DNA of 64,000 nt from Sulfuricurvum sp. (GCF_028713855.1 NZ_JAQTNN010000013.1:1-64000); one strand, 5' to 3'. Positions 8,208-16,793 are shown, counted from the stretch's first letter. Numbers and translations are program-made. The notes: generated by a model not told the origin, from the letters alone.

Positions 8208-10532
8208 CTAAACTCGTTTTGTCAAATAATCGCAAATCTCTTGAATATGCGCTTTGTTAAATATCCCCTCGACACTCTCTGTATCCGGAAGATGTGCGAT
8301 CAGTTTGCTGTCATCTTCGGCTGATATGATGATGACGGGGGTTCTGATTTGATTGTGTTCCATAAACTGCAATACTTCCGAACTGATCCCGTCTACGAGA
8401 AAAAAGTCAAGAACAATGTAATCAAATTTCTCCCCTTCAAGAAGTTCCTTGGCTTTATTGACGGAGTTGGTCAACGCAAGATGATAGTGATCCCCCAATC
8501 GATCAAGAAGCATTCTTTGATATTCCGGAGCATCTTCGACAATAAGCATTCGTTTAGCTTTTTCATTGCTAGAGACATAGCGTTCCACTGTATTTTGTGT
8601 TTGTGATACCGGTATCGTAAAATAAAAACATGATCCGACTCCCGGTTCACTCTCGACCCACAGTCGTCCTCCATGCAAATCTTCGATAATACGTTTTGAA
8701 ATCGCCAGCCCCAATCCGGTCCCTTTTGCCGATTTTTGAAACGGGCTTTCAACTTGTGTGAACGGATCAAATAGTGTAACGATATCTTTCGCATCAATTC
8801 CGATCCCGGTATCACATACACCAAATCGGTACACCCTCTTCTCATCGTCAAAATCAACCAACATTTTTATTTCTCCCCCTTCAGGGGTAAATTTAACCGC
8901 ATTACTGAGTAAATTTAAGAGCACTTGATAGATCAGTTGGCGATCCAAATAGAGTCCCAAGGAGATCAGTTCAGGATAAACGAACCCAATCGACTTTTTG
9001 AGTGCCATCGGTTCAATAATAGTCGCCACATCCCGTAATATTCCCGATACGATTGTTACCTCGGGCTTAAACGTCAATTTTCCGGCTTCAAGTTTGGCAA
9101 AATCAAGAATCGTATTGACCAGTGTCAACAAATTATTTCCGGCTATACCGATTTTATCGATATACGGTTTGAGATTTTGAGGAAGCGCCTGATTCATCCC
9201 TAAAATCTGCGAAAATCCTATAATCGCATTGAGCGGCGTTCGCAGTTCATGACTCATATTGGCTAAAAACATGTCCTTGGACTGGCTAGCTCTCTCTACC
9301 TGATCAACAAGCTGTATCAGAGCATATTCGCGTTCACGATTATGAGAATTTTGACGAATGATTTCAAGGAGGATTTTAATAATTTCTACCATGAAAACTT
9401 TATTCGGTATCGGTTTAATCGCGACACCAATATTGATACGTTTGCTTTTTAAAATAAATTTTGTGCTTACATCCCATGCGATCTCATCCGGAAGAGCTTC
9501 AAATTCGATGTAAAGATCTTCAATACACCATCCTAATATCTGATGCAGTTGCACATACAGTTTCTCTCGCATATTTTCGACAATATCATCCGTATCCCGG
9601 CTGGCCAGTCCATCATGAATGGACTGAGTACATGCTTCCAAAAATGCGATCCCCGAATGCACCCCGAGATAGGATGTCGCCGATACTTCTTCCAACGGCT
9701 TGTCGATGACAGTGTATAACGCCGAAGAAGTCTCCATGATTTTCTCCATAATAGCGCTTAATTCATTCTCATCTTTTCTTCCAGGTGCAATCAGACACTC
9801 AATTGCTTCATGATATTCGTGATGCAAAGCACGCACTTCGCCTAAATCGATCCCAAATCCTTCAAGCAGCATCTGTTTGTCCGCAAGTTCGTTCATCAAT
9901 GACGTGAACGGACAGTTTTCTTCCTTACTAAACGGTCTGCTATCTCCGCTCTCTTCTTTGCAATATTTCAGCGCTTTTTTCTGATTTTGTTTATGAATGG
10001 TCAAAGCGGCATAAAGTTTATCAAAAAGATTAAGAATCTCATTCTCTTTTTTTAAATCTTCTTGGTGCTCGGCGTAACGCTCAAAATAACTTTCATTCAT
10101 CACGACCTCGGATATACGAAGCATTTTAAGAATGATGATCAAATCTTCACGAATCTGCGTATTGACTTCACTCAACTGAATGATAATCTCCGTTAAGATA
10201 TGAAATCCCCGGGATACATGGATAGACTGCAGTCCGACAGAAATATGGATATCCCCGATTTGACGGGTACGTTCAAGAAGACGCTCATCGAACGGATGAA
10301 TAAACAGTGAACTCAAATATTCCGACTGCATCCGTATAAGCCGAGGAACGTCAGAAGATGAAATAATATTATGATAGATCGGGTCTTTTAAGAGATAATG
10401 ATTATACATCCGGTCATATACCAATGCTGCAAAAGAGTGGATATACCTCCCCACTTTTTCCCGTTTCTCCATCTCCTCTTGGTTCATACCAAAAATAGCA
10501 GTAATGGAAGCAATATCTATGGATTTGTACAT
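8208..10532 (-). CDS. Globin-coupled hybrid histidine kinase with a CZB-like zinc site
   Basis: A 774-residue soluble protein. Residues 1-160 look like a protoglobin/globin-coupled sensor domain, with the pattern R-x-I-G-x-x-H-x-x-x-G-L and H96 as candidate proximal haem ligand. Residues 172-285 match the CZB zinc-binding pattern: H180, C207 (NCPFTSL), H237 and H241, with spacing (27, 30, 4) close to E. coli DgcZ (30, 27, 4). About 290-400 is helical and unassigned. Then HisKA (H428, SHELRTP), HATPase_c (GTGLGL) and a C-terminal receiver with D709. Its start overlaps the stop of the receiver gene (TAATG). Haem and zinc binding are predictions. Confidence 0.82.
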   Translation of the reverse strand: MYKSIDIASITAIFGMNQEEMEKREKVGRYIHSFAALVYDRMYNHYLLKDPIYHNIISSSDVPRLIRMQSEYLSSLFIHPFDERLLERTRQIGDIHISVGLQSIHVSRGFHILTEIIIQLSEVNTQIREDLIIILKMLRISEVVMNESYFERYAEHQEDLKKENEILNLFDKLYAALTIHKQNQKKALKYCKEESGDSRPFSKEENCPFTSLMNELADKQMLLEGFGIDLGEVRALHHEYHEAIECLIAPGRKDENELSAIMEKIMETSSALYTVIDKPLEEVSATSYLGVHSGIAFLEACTQSIHDGLASRDTDDIVENMREKLYVQLHQILGWCIEDLYIEFEALPDEIAWDVSTKFILKSKRINIGVAIKPIPNKVFMVEIIKILLEIIRQNSHNREREYALIQLVDQVERASQSKDMFLANMSHELRTPLNAIIGFSQILGMNQALPQNLKPYIDKIGIAGNNLLTLVNTILDFAKLEAGKLTFKPEVTIVSGILRDVATIIEPMALKKSIGFVYPELISLGLYLDRQLIYQVLLNLLSNAVKFTPEGGEIKMLVDFDDEKRVYRFGVCDTGIGIDAKDIVTLFDPFTQVESPFQKSAKGTGLGLAISKRIIEDLHGGRLWVESEPGVGSCFYFTIPVSQTQNTVERYVSSNEKAKRMLIVEDAPEYQRMLLDRLGDHYHLALTNSVNKAKELLEGEKFDYIVLDFFLVDGISSEVLQFMEHNQIRTPVIIISAEDDSKLIAHLPDTESVEGIFNKAHIQEICDYLTKRV

Positions 10533-10909
10533 TATTCAATACCCGCCGGTAATAAATACGGGTCTAAGATCAATTTCATATCATCCATATCGATCGGCTT
10601 TGAGATGTAACGTTCAAAACCGTGCATCAGCAATTTTTCTTTGTCCCCGCTGATTGCAAATGCGGTAACGCAAATCATCGGTACATTCAACCCCAGAGCC
10701 TTGACCTCGCTTACCAATTCATATCCATTCATCAACGGCATATCTACATCGGAAAGAACCAGATCGAACGCCTCGGTTTTAAGCTTGTCCAGCGCTTCTG
10801 CGCCGTTGGAAACCATTAACACTTCTACTTCCGGATAAAGTAGCTCAATCATCGTCTGCACAACCATTTGGTTGTATTCTTCATCCTCGGCTATTAAAAT
10901 ACGCATCAT
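10532..10909 (-). CDS. Single-domain response regulator (CheY-like receiver)
   Basis: A 125-residue receiver: acidic pair at residues 8-10 (AEDE), phosphorylation site D54 (SDVDMP), and SKPID around the conserved lysine. There is no output domain, so it should work by protein contact or as a phosphorelay carrier. It begins with two adjacent ATG codons; AAGGA lies 4 bp before the first and 7 bp before the second, so the exact start is open by one residue. It sits between the HD-GYP regulator (7 bp gap) and the globin kinase (1 bp overlap). Confidence 0.93.
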   Translation of the reverse strand: MMRILIAEDEEYNQMVVQTMIELLYPEVEVLMVSNGAEALDKLKTEAFDLVLSDVDMPLMNGYELVSEVKALGLNVPMICVTAFAISGDKEKLLMHGFERYISKPIDMDDMKLILDPYLLPAGIE

Positions 10910-10916
10910 TTTTTCC

Positions 10917-12023
10917 TTATTGTAACTGATCGATCAGATGCATAATTGACGGAGTCTCTACTTCATCGGGGAACCGCGCTTTTATTTCCAGAAACTGTTC
11001 CAGATTTTCAACCAGTAAATCAACCAAATGTGCATCAAAATGGCTCCCTTTCCCCTCAGAAATGATATTTATGGTCTGTTCTATAGTAAATGCTTTTTTA
11101 TATACCCGTTCCGAACTCAACGCATCAAATACATCGGCTATCGATACAATCCTTGCATGAATATGAATCTCACCGCCTTTAAGCCCTTTTGGATATCCGG
11201 TTCCGTCAATTTTTTCGTGATGCTGGAGGGCGATAATCCGTCCGGCATCGATAACAGGATAACTTTCATCCGTTTCGAGCATCTTCCCCCCGATAACGGA
11301 ATGGAGTTTCATAATCTCAAACTCTTCAGGGGTAAACCGTCCCGGTTTGAGCAATATTCGATCCGGTATCCCTACTTTGCCGATATCATGTAACGGAGAT
11401 GCATAAAGGACCAGTTCAATTTCTGCCTCGTCGAGTCCTGCCAACTCAGCTAATTTAGCCGAATAGTGGCTCATCCGTTTAATATGCATTCCCGTCTCTA
11501 AATCACGATATTCTGAAGCTTTTCCCAATCGCGCTGAAATTTCGTATTCGGTTTTTTTGGCAAATATCAGCGCATCTTGAAGTTCTGCGGTTCGTTCACA
11601 TACCTTCTCTTCCAGCAGACGGTTAATATCGGCTAGATTGTCTTGATACTCTTTGATTTTGGCGTAATTGAACGTTCGAAGTTTCAATTCTTCTACGTCG
11701 ATCGGCTTACTCAAAAAATCGCTCGCGCCATCCCTAAGGGCCCGATGTTTCTCTTCAGAATTCGCTGTCACGACAATCGTAGGGATTTGAGACCAAACCG
11801 GATGTGCTCTAATCCCCTGCAGCGCTTCAAATCCATTCATTATCGGCATTGCCAAATCCAGTAAGATAACATGATAATTCGGATCTTTTTCCAGTACATC
11901 CAGAGCTTCTTTACCGTTGGTCGTTCGTGTGATCTCTACGTCCGTAGATTCCATAAATGCGAGTTCAATCAAATCAAGATTAAACTCCTGATCATCGACA
12001 GCAAGTATCTTGACTAATGGCAT
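10917..12023 (-). CDS. Response regulator with HD-GYP phosphodiesterase output (RpfG-like)
   Basis: A 368-residue protein: receiver (1-120, D56 in LLDLAMP, K106), a helical linker (120-165), and an HD-GYP domain (about 165-355). The catalytic motifs are intact: H212-D213 (LHDIGK), H268-H269 (HHEKIDGTGYP) and the GYP triplet at 276-278. HD-GYP enzymes break c-di-GMP to pGpG or GMP, so phosphorylation by one of the operon kinases should tune c-di-GMP breakdown. It is the first gene of the operon and divergent from a small GGDEF-like gene. Confidence 0.93.
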   Translation of the reverse strand: MPLVKILAVDDQEFNLDLIELAFMESTDVEITRTTNGKEALDVLEKDPNYHVILLDLAMPIMNGFEALQGIRAHPVWSQIPTIVVTANSEEKHRALRDGASDFLSKPIDVEELKLRTFNYAKIKEYQDNLADINRLLEEKVCERTAELQDALIFAKKTEYEISARLGKASEYRDLETGMHIKRMSHYSAKLAELAGLDEAEIELVLYASPLHDIGKVGIPDRILLKPGRFTPEEFEIMKLHSVIGGKMLETDESYPVIDAGRIIALQHHEKIDGTGYPKGLKGGEIHIHARIVSIADVFDALSSERVYKKAFTIEQTINIISEGKGSHFDAHLVDLLVENLEQFLEIKARFPDEVETPSIMHLIDQLQ

Positions 12024-12139
12024 TATCTATCTCCCCACCTTACCCTATCTTATAGTGAGTGTACTCTTTGTATTTTTAAAGGATTATTAGTTTGAGTAAA
12101 TTAACGTTATACTATACTCAAATGATTTAAGGAGTGGAA

Positions 12140-12562
12140 ATGGCGGGTGTGATGTTTTCATTTTATAACTTTTCGGCGTTAGTCGACCTCAACATAGGTA
12201 TATCCGACCGACTCGATGAAAACCGTTCAGAGAGTTTTACCATTTTGTTCTGTGACTTTTCAAAAATTTCACAAGCGTTAATTGATGCCAATCTTCCGAG
12301 TTTGCTTCGTACGTCCGATTCAATCGTTCACTGGGAACACTATTACTTTTTCGTGATGCCCTATACCGATCGATACGGGTGCGGAATCGTAAAACGGATG
12401 ATCGAGGAACTGTTCGCAACCCCTATCCCTTCTGCAGCAGTATGCTACCCTTCAAACGGTGAAACTGCCCTCGAATTGTTTGAATCGCTCCATGTCGAAG
12501 CGAAAAAAATACATAAGATTGATTTGGATTGTCTCTACAGTGCGGTAAATCGGGAACCCTGA
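12140..12562 (+). CDS. Small degenerate GGDEF-like protein
   Basis: A 140-residue protein with no clear family match. Its order of parts resembles a nucleotidyl-cyclase (GGDEF) fold that has lost its motifs: ILFCDFSKI, then SDSIVHWEHYYFFVMP where RxGGDEF should be, a helix, then AAVCYPSNG and a final helix. No cyclase or I-site residues remain, so it would be non-catalytic. It starts at ATG 12140 because AAGGAG ends 5 bp before it; an upstream GTG overlaps that site. It is divergent from the HD-GYP gene (116 bp between starts) and may belong to that system. Confidence 0.6.
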   Translation: MAGVMFSFYNFSALVDLNIGISDRLDENRSESFTILFCDFSKISQALIDANLPSLLRTSDSIVHWEHYYFFVMPYTDRYGCGIVKRMIEELFATPIPSAAVCYPSNGETALELFESLHVEAKKIHKIDLDCLYSAVNREP

Positions 12563-12570
12563 ACCGCTTT

Positions 12571-13236
12571 TTAGCGCTGTAGGGCTACCGGACGAAAAGA
12601 GTAGTAAGGTGAGTTTTTGTAAAATTCAATGGCTTCAGAAATATCGCTTTTTCGGCCAATATTACGGTCATAAATGTAAACCGCTGAAGATACATTTTTG
12701 CACGGCTGAGCTTTGCACGGTTCTGCATTATCAACGCTTTTTTCAGCTGCGGCTATTTCAGCTATAGCGACACTTGGCGATGGAGTCACTACCTCTTTTG
12801 TCATCGGCTTAACTACAGTCGGATGGTCAGATACCTCTTTTTTTGCAACTATCACTTCTTTTTTAGCTTCTGCCGCTTTTGCACTGACGATCGATGCATT
12901 ATTCTCAACCATAGCCGCTTTAGCACCCTCTTTACCTTCACATGCTTTAGGGGTATTTCGGTTTACAGGACGGATAAAAGCATCTTTCGCAATCTTTTTT
13001 GCTTTTGAGAGATCCGTATGCGCTTTTTTTGCACTAGGATATCCCCCTACCGTTACTATGTTACACTCACCCTCTTTTTTCTTTGTGACAGGGAGTGCGC
13101 TTTTATGCACTTTTTTTTCAAAAGCCGGAGTAATCGAGCTCTCTTTAAGAGCACTGATCGTCTGAATCGTATATTCATCCGCGCTCAACGCCATGCTTGC
13201 GACACCGCATAGTAAAATCAAGGTTAAGTTTTTCAT
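12571..13236 (-). CDS. Exported SPOR-like protein
   Basis: A 221-residue protein with a signal peptide (cleavage after about residue 18, LSA-D). The mature start resembles a SPOR domain (EYTIQTISALKES ... ECNIVTVGGYPSAKKAHTDLSKAK), a fold that binds denuded septal peptidoglycan. A low-complexity Ala/Lys/Val/Glu linker follows. The C-terminal 45 residues carry a Cys pair (CKAQPC) and an aromatic tail. The ATG at 13236 is chosen since an upstream start at 13281 would put 15 charged residues before the signal peptide. Function in division or envelope upkeep is an inference. Confidence 0.65.
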   Translation of the reverse strand: MKNLTLILLCGVASMALSADEYTIQTISALKESSITPAFEKKVHKSALPVTKKKEGECNIVTVGGYPSAKKAHTDLSKAKKIAKDAFIRPVNRNTPKACEGKEGAKAAMVENNASIVSAKAAEAKKEVIVAKKEVSDHPTVVKPMTKEVVTPSPSVAIAEIAAAEKSVDNAEPCKAQPCKNVSSAVYIYDRNIGRKSDISEAIEFYKNSPYYSFRPVALQR

Positions 13237-13297
13237 GTTCTCTATATCGACACGATGATAAAAAAACTTTACACTAAACACCCTTTTTTCCTTCTCA

Positions 13298-13326
13298 TTG
13301 ACATTTAAGAGCTCGCATCGTATAAT
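13298..13326 (+). promoter_or_regulatory. Sigma-70 promoter of tRNA-Ala
   Basis: TTGACA at 13298-13303 and TATAAT at 13321-13326, separated by exactly 17 bp, form a consensus housekeeping promoter. Transcription should begin near 13333, about 12 bp before the mature tRNA end. A full -35 box is uncommon in this phylum and fits a stable-RNA promoter. Confidence 0.85.
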
Positions 13327-13345
13327 TCACCTCCCAAACTTCTTT

Positions 13346-13421
13346 GGGCCCTTAGCTCAGCTGGGAGAGCGCGTCGCTGGCAGCGACGAGGTCAGCGGTT
13401 CGATCCCGCTAGGGTCCACCA
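13346..13421 (+). tRNA. tRNA-Ala (anticodon GGC)
   Basis: A 76-nt cloverleaf: acceptor stem GGGCCCT/AGGGTCC with one G-U pair, D-arm GCTC/GAGC, anticodon stem CGTCG/CGACG around loop CTGGCAG (anticodon GGC, reading GCC and GCU), T-arm AGCGG-TTCGATC-CCGCT, discriminator A, and an encoded CCA. It stands alone with its own consensus promoter. Confidence 0.98.
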
Positions 13422-13499
13422 TACAATTCCCTTGCATTTACACTTTCGTAACCAAATACTCACTATAATTACATAATTTTTATGTTCAAAAGGAACTTC

Positions 13500-14024
13500 A
13501 TGAGATTCTCTCACCTCTTAGCTTCACTGGTTTTAACCTCTTCTTTTGCCTTTGCAGCACCTGTTACACTCGCTACCGTTAACGGAAAAGCTATTACCTC
13601 TACCGATGCAAACGCATTTTTAGCCAAAGCGATCCCGGGAATGAGCTTCGATAAACTCGATCCTAAAATGAAACGTCAAGTGGTTGATCAGCTCGTTAAC
13701 CAAAGTTTGATCAAAAACCAAGTAGTCCAAAGCGGTATGCAAAATACTCCTGCGTTTAAAGCCCAATACGCGGCAATCAAAGATGACCTCGCCGTTGATA
13801 TGTGGATGAAACAGCAAATGGCAAAAATCACCGTTTCCGATAAAGAGACAAAAGCGTTTTATGATGCTAACGGCGATAAAATGAAACAGGGGGATAAAAA
13901 GCTCCCATACGAAAAAGTACAAAAAGAGATTGCACAATTTCTCAAAGTTGAAAAGTTTAAAGCCTATATGAACAAAACGACGGAATCGCTGCGTGCTTCG
14001 TCAAAAGTAGAAGTTAAACTCTAA
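13500..14024 (+). CDS. Periplasmic SurA-N-like chaperone lacking a PPIase domain
   Basis: A 174-residue exported protein with a signal peptide (FAFA-APVT, cleavage near residue 20). The mature part begins LATVNGKAITSTDAN and continues with LDPKMKRQVVDQLVNQSLIKNQV, the N-terminal pattern of SurA/PpiD/PEB4-type chaperones. The parvulin isomerase domain that follows in PEB4 or PrsA (about 270 residues) is missing; only the C-terminal helix remains. ATG 13500 follows AAAGGA by 6 bp, better than the upstream ATG at 13482. It probably helps outer-membrane protein delivery. TonB follows 6 bp after its stop. Confidence 0.75.
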   Translation: MRFSHLLASLVLTSSFAFAAPVTLATVNGKAITSTDANAFLAKAIPGMSFDKLDPKMKRQVVDQLVNQSLIKNQVVQSGMQNTPAFKAQYAAIKDDLAVDMWMKQQMAKITVSDKETKAFYDANGDKMKQGDKKLPYEKVQKEIAQFLKVEKFKAYMNKTTESLRASSKVEVKL

Positions 14025-14030
14025 TATCCC

Positions 14031-14723
14031 TTGGAATACGTGCATAACCCTAAACCTTTTCTATTCTCGGTCGGTATTCACACCGCACTGATCGCTCTTC
14101 TCATCGGAGGGCTGAGTGTGATGCAAAAAAAAGAACCGCCGATCGAAGAAAAAATATCGCTCAAGATATTACTTCAGCCGAGCACTCCTACCCAAACTCA
14201 TCCGATTCAAACGCCGCCACTAACGGCAGCACCCCCCCAAGTGCCTGAACCCATCCAACCCCAGGTAATAATACCGCCCAAAACACCTATCATCCCTATG
14301 ATCAAACCAACAAAACCGACGCAGGTATCTCCGGCGCCCGTTATCACAGCAACCACAGTCGTATCCAAAGCTCCCGAAGCAGCCCCTGTCGTGAGCGTGG
14401 TAAAAGCTCCTCCAGCGCCGCCACCTGCAGCAAAAGCGGTGGAGAATTATGAAGAGGAAAATCTGGGAAAAATTCGAAACATTTTGGCTGATCGGCTAAA
14501 ATATCCTAAAAACGCACTCCGATTAAAACAACAAGGGGATGTGAGTGTCGCGTTTACCCTTAGCCCTGATCGTACCGTGAGTCAAATCAGCATCACCCAA
14601 AGTTCCGGATTCGAAATCCTCGATGATGCCGCACGTACGTTAATCGAAACAACTGCTGCCGAATTTCCAAAACCCTCCAAAACAGTCCGTATCACCCTCC
14701 CTATCGGGTATAAGCTCCGCTAA
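14031..14723 (+). CDS. tonB: TonB family energy-transducing protein
   Basis: A 230-residue protein: one N-terminal membrane helix (about residues 9-29), a long Pro-rich periplasmic linker with Pro-Thr and Pro-Lys runs (45-145), and a TonB C-terminal domain (about 150-230; YPKNALRLKQQGDVSVAFTLS, with the usual basic end). TonB couples the ExbBD proton gradient to outer-membrane receptors. No exbBD is nearby, but a TonB-dependent receptor lies at 31401. The start is a TTG at 14031, or a GTG at 14040 which has a slightly better ribosome site; there is no ATG before the membrane helix. Confidence 0.88.
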   Translation: MEYVHNPKPFLFSVGIHTALIALLIGGLSVMQKKEPPIEEKISLKILLQPSTPTQTHPIQTPPLTAAPPQVPEPIQPQVIIPPKTPIIPMIKPTKPTQVSPAPVITATTVVSKAPEAAPVVSVVKAPPAPPPAAKAVENYEEENLGKIRNILADRLKYPKNALRLKQQGDVSVAFTLSPDRTVSQISITQSSGFEILDDAARTLIETTAAEFPKPSKTVRITLPIGYKLR

Positions 14724-14725
14724 AA

Positions 14726-15121
14726 TCATCCCCTCGCCGCAAGCCCTATCGAAAGTGCGTGCTCAATATCGTGAGCATACTTGGGATTGGTCTGACGAAG
14801 TGCTTTTTCAAACCGCAAAACGAGTTTGGAGTCGGTATGAGGATGAACACATAATGATTCCACAAGACTTTTATACGTTGCAATAGTAGCGGGCGAGATC
14901 GCTCCGAAATGATTCACAATCATCTCAACGGCATGATGCAGTTGTGCATGGCTTGAAGCGCGATTTTGGATCACAGTGCTAAGCGATTCAAATGTTTCGA
15001 TAGATTCCGGAGAAGATGCAGGAACCGTTTTGCTCTTAGCACTCCAGACATAGATTCCGACTAACGCGATTAAAACAAACAATAACCCCGCAATAGTGAA
15101 GATTAAATTTACCGTGATCAT
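14726..15121 (-). CDS. Single-pass membrane protein of unknown function
   Basis: A 131-residue protein with an N-terminal membrane helix (VNLIFTIAGLLFVLIALVGIYVW, interrupted only by small residues) and a soluble helical domain rich in His, Ser and Ala, predicted on the cytoplasmic face. I do not recognise the family. The start at ATG 15121 places the helix at the N-terminus; a longer frame from 15172 would add 17 polar residues. It converges on tonB with a 2-bp gap. Confidence 0.6.
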   Translation of the reverse strand: MITVNLIFTIAGLLFVLIALVGIYVWSAKSKTVPASSPESIETFESLSTVIQNRASSHAQLHHAVEMIVNHFGAISPATIATYKSLVESLCVHPHTDSKLVLRFEKALRQTNPKYAHDIEHALSIGLAARG

Positions 15122-15185
15122 AATTGTCTTTGCTCTTAAATTGGTATGAGGAGTATTGTAGCGGAAAATCAATGAAGGAAAATGG

Positions 15186-15203
15186 TTCCCGCAAATGCGG
15201 GAA
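15186..15203 (-). terminator. Hairpin downstream of the porin gene
   Basis: TTCCCGC-AAAT-GCGGGAA, a perfect 7-bp GC-rich stem, lies about 30 bp past the porin stop. On the minus strand it is followed by CCATTTTCC, a poor T-tract. It is probably the end of the porin transcript. Confidence 0.55.
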
Positions 15204-15233
15204 TTAAAGAAGAAAGAGTAAATCGTTAAAGGA

Positions 15234-16595
15234 TTACCAGTTAACTTCGGTAGTAAGCATCCAGCTTTGTTTATCGATCATATCACCGACAGTTGCACCG
15301 GTATCAGTTGATAACGCGAGAGCTGCAGTTGATTGTTTAGCGTTTACTGTTTTACCAGAAGCAATGAATTTAACATTTTTGTTATAGTCATATGCTACAC
15401 CGTAAATGATTTGTGTACCATCATTGGTATTATTTGCATTAGTAGCCGCACCTAGACTATTTGTATATTCTGTTTTCACACTGTCATATCGTGCCAAAAC
15501 TGTCCAATCTTGTGCCGGGCGGATTTCACCATTCACTGACCAAGTTTTGAGTTTACGATCATTTGCATTTGCAGTAGCATATTCATATTTAGTTACATCA
15601 TATTGTGCAGCGATCAAGAATTCCGGTTGGCTATAAACTGCGTGGAACCAATAAGCGTTTTTATCATACGTTTGGCTATCAGTCTGCGTTGAACCGTCAT
15701 ACTTTTCATCTTGACTCATGATACCTGCAAATGAGATATTCGCATAGGTGTCTTTATCCAATTTATATTTACCGACTTTTTCACCGTTACCCATCAAGTG
15801 AGCTGTCAAACGCCATTCTTCTGACAATCCAGTACTCAACTTTTGATTTGTAGCTGGGTGGTATCCTTCTCCGTCAAAAATCCCTAATTCACTTGAAAAA
15901 TACGGTGTTTTTGTTTGGAAGTTAACACCCATATCAGCAGAGTTCATAGTATCAACCGCAAGACTTGCACCCGTCGTTGGATTCACACTGAATTTATCTT
16001 CCATAATAACTTTATTGATTGAACGGTAGTACCATGAGTTGTGTTCCTCATAGTCAATCCATGGGCGGTGAGCAACCCCGATTTCAACGCCTGTGTATGG
16101 AAGAACTTTATCAAGATACAAGTAAGCGTATTTAACATACATATTTGCATTACCGGTTGATGATTCAAGCTCATCCGTTGTATCCATGGTTACACGGAAA
16201 TAGTCTTTATCAGTAAAAAATGCTTTTGCTTGAAGGTAGTTACGGCGGAATTCAAAACCTCTAGAGGTATCATTACCTTTTGCATTGTTAGCACCATATG
16301 TATTGCTGCTCAAACCAAAGTAATGTGTGCCACTGAAATCAAGTGTTTTTGCATGAGATTTTACGTTTACGTATTTTTTCATCGCATCTTTGTATTCAGA
16401 AAATGAAGACTCACTCTCACGTTGAGACATATCAACACTTTTTGCGTCAACGAAATCACCCATTTCAACACGGCCTTCACCGGCTGTTGTAAATACTTGG
16501 CCTGTTTTGGCATCCGTATAAAGTGTTAATGTTTCGGCATAAACTGCACCACTCATCATTGCCGCAGCAAGGGCAGATAACGCTACTTTTTTCAT
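15234..16595 (-). CDS. Outer-membrane porin, predicted phosphate-regulated
   Basis: A 453-residue exported protein: signal peptide MKKVALSALAAAMMSGAVYA, then alternating amphipathic strands rich in Tyr, Asn and Asp, ending in EVNW with a C-terminal aromatic residue as in beta-barrel porins. About 60 residues after the signal peptide (to residue 85) are polar and may form a coiled coil. It resembles the general Campylobacterota porins in this size range. ATG 16595 follows AGGAG by 8 bp. A Pho-box-like site upstream and the neighbouring pstS suggest it serves phosphate entry, like OprP/OprO; substrate is inferred. Confidence 0.85.
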   Translation of the reverse strand: MKKVALSALAAAMMSGAVYAETLTLYTDAKTGQVFTTAGEGRVEMGDFVDAKSVDMSQRESESSFSEYKDAMKKYVNVKSHAKTLDFSGTHYFGLSSNTYGANNAKGNDTSRGFEFRRNYLQAKAFFTDKDYFRVTMDTTDELESSTGNANMYVKYAYLYLDKVLPYTGVEIGVAHRPWIDYEEHNSWYYRSINKVIMEDKFSVNPTTGASLAVDTMNSADMGVNFQTKTPYFSSELGIFDGEGYHPATNQKLSTGLSEEWRLTAHLMGNGEKVGKYKLDKDTYANISFAGIMSQDEKYDGSTQTDSQTYDKNAYWFHAVYSQPEFLIAAQYDVTKYEYATANANDRKLKTWSVNGEIRPAQDWTVLARYDSVKTEYTNSLGAATNANNTNDGTQIIYGVAYDYNKNVKFIASGKTVNAKQSTAALALSTDTGATVGDMIDKQSWMLTTEVNW

Positions 16596-16624
16596 AAGAT
16601 TCACTCCTGTTATTTAGTGGCGTC

Positions 16625-16672
16625 ATTGTAGAAAAAATAGATTACGTGCGTGTTACATTACAAAATGATTAC
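16625..16672 (-). promoter_or_regulatory. Predicted PhoB site and -10 box of the porin gene
   Basis: Reading the minus strand, GTAA-type half-sites begin at 16672, 16661, 16656 and 16645, giving two pairs with the 11-bp spacing known for PhoB direct repeats. A TACAAT -10 box (16630-16625) begins 15 bp after the last half-site. The same geometry is found at pstS and phoU. Confidence 0.7.
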
Positions 16673-16793
16673 GATAAGGAAAATAAATAATTAATAGAGG
16701 AAAAATAGCTAAAAACTCAAGCCTGAACGCATACGCAAGGACCGGCTTGAAAAACTTAAGGAATTGAAGAAGAAGAAGAAGAGAGAATTAAAT

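Noticed and set aside
16764-16783. GAA triplet run that could be a microsatellite or phase-variable tract
   Set aside because: It is short, lies between genes after pstS, and does not sit in a promoter spacer or coding frame, so no function is supported.
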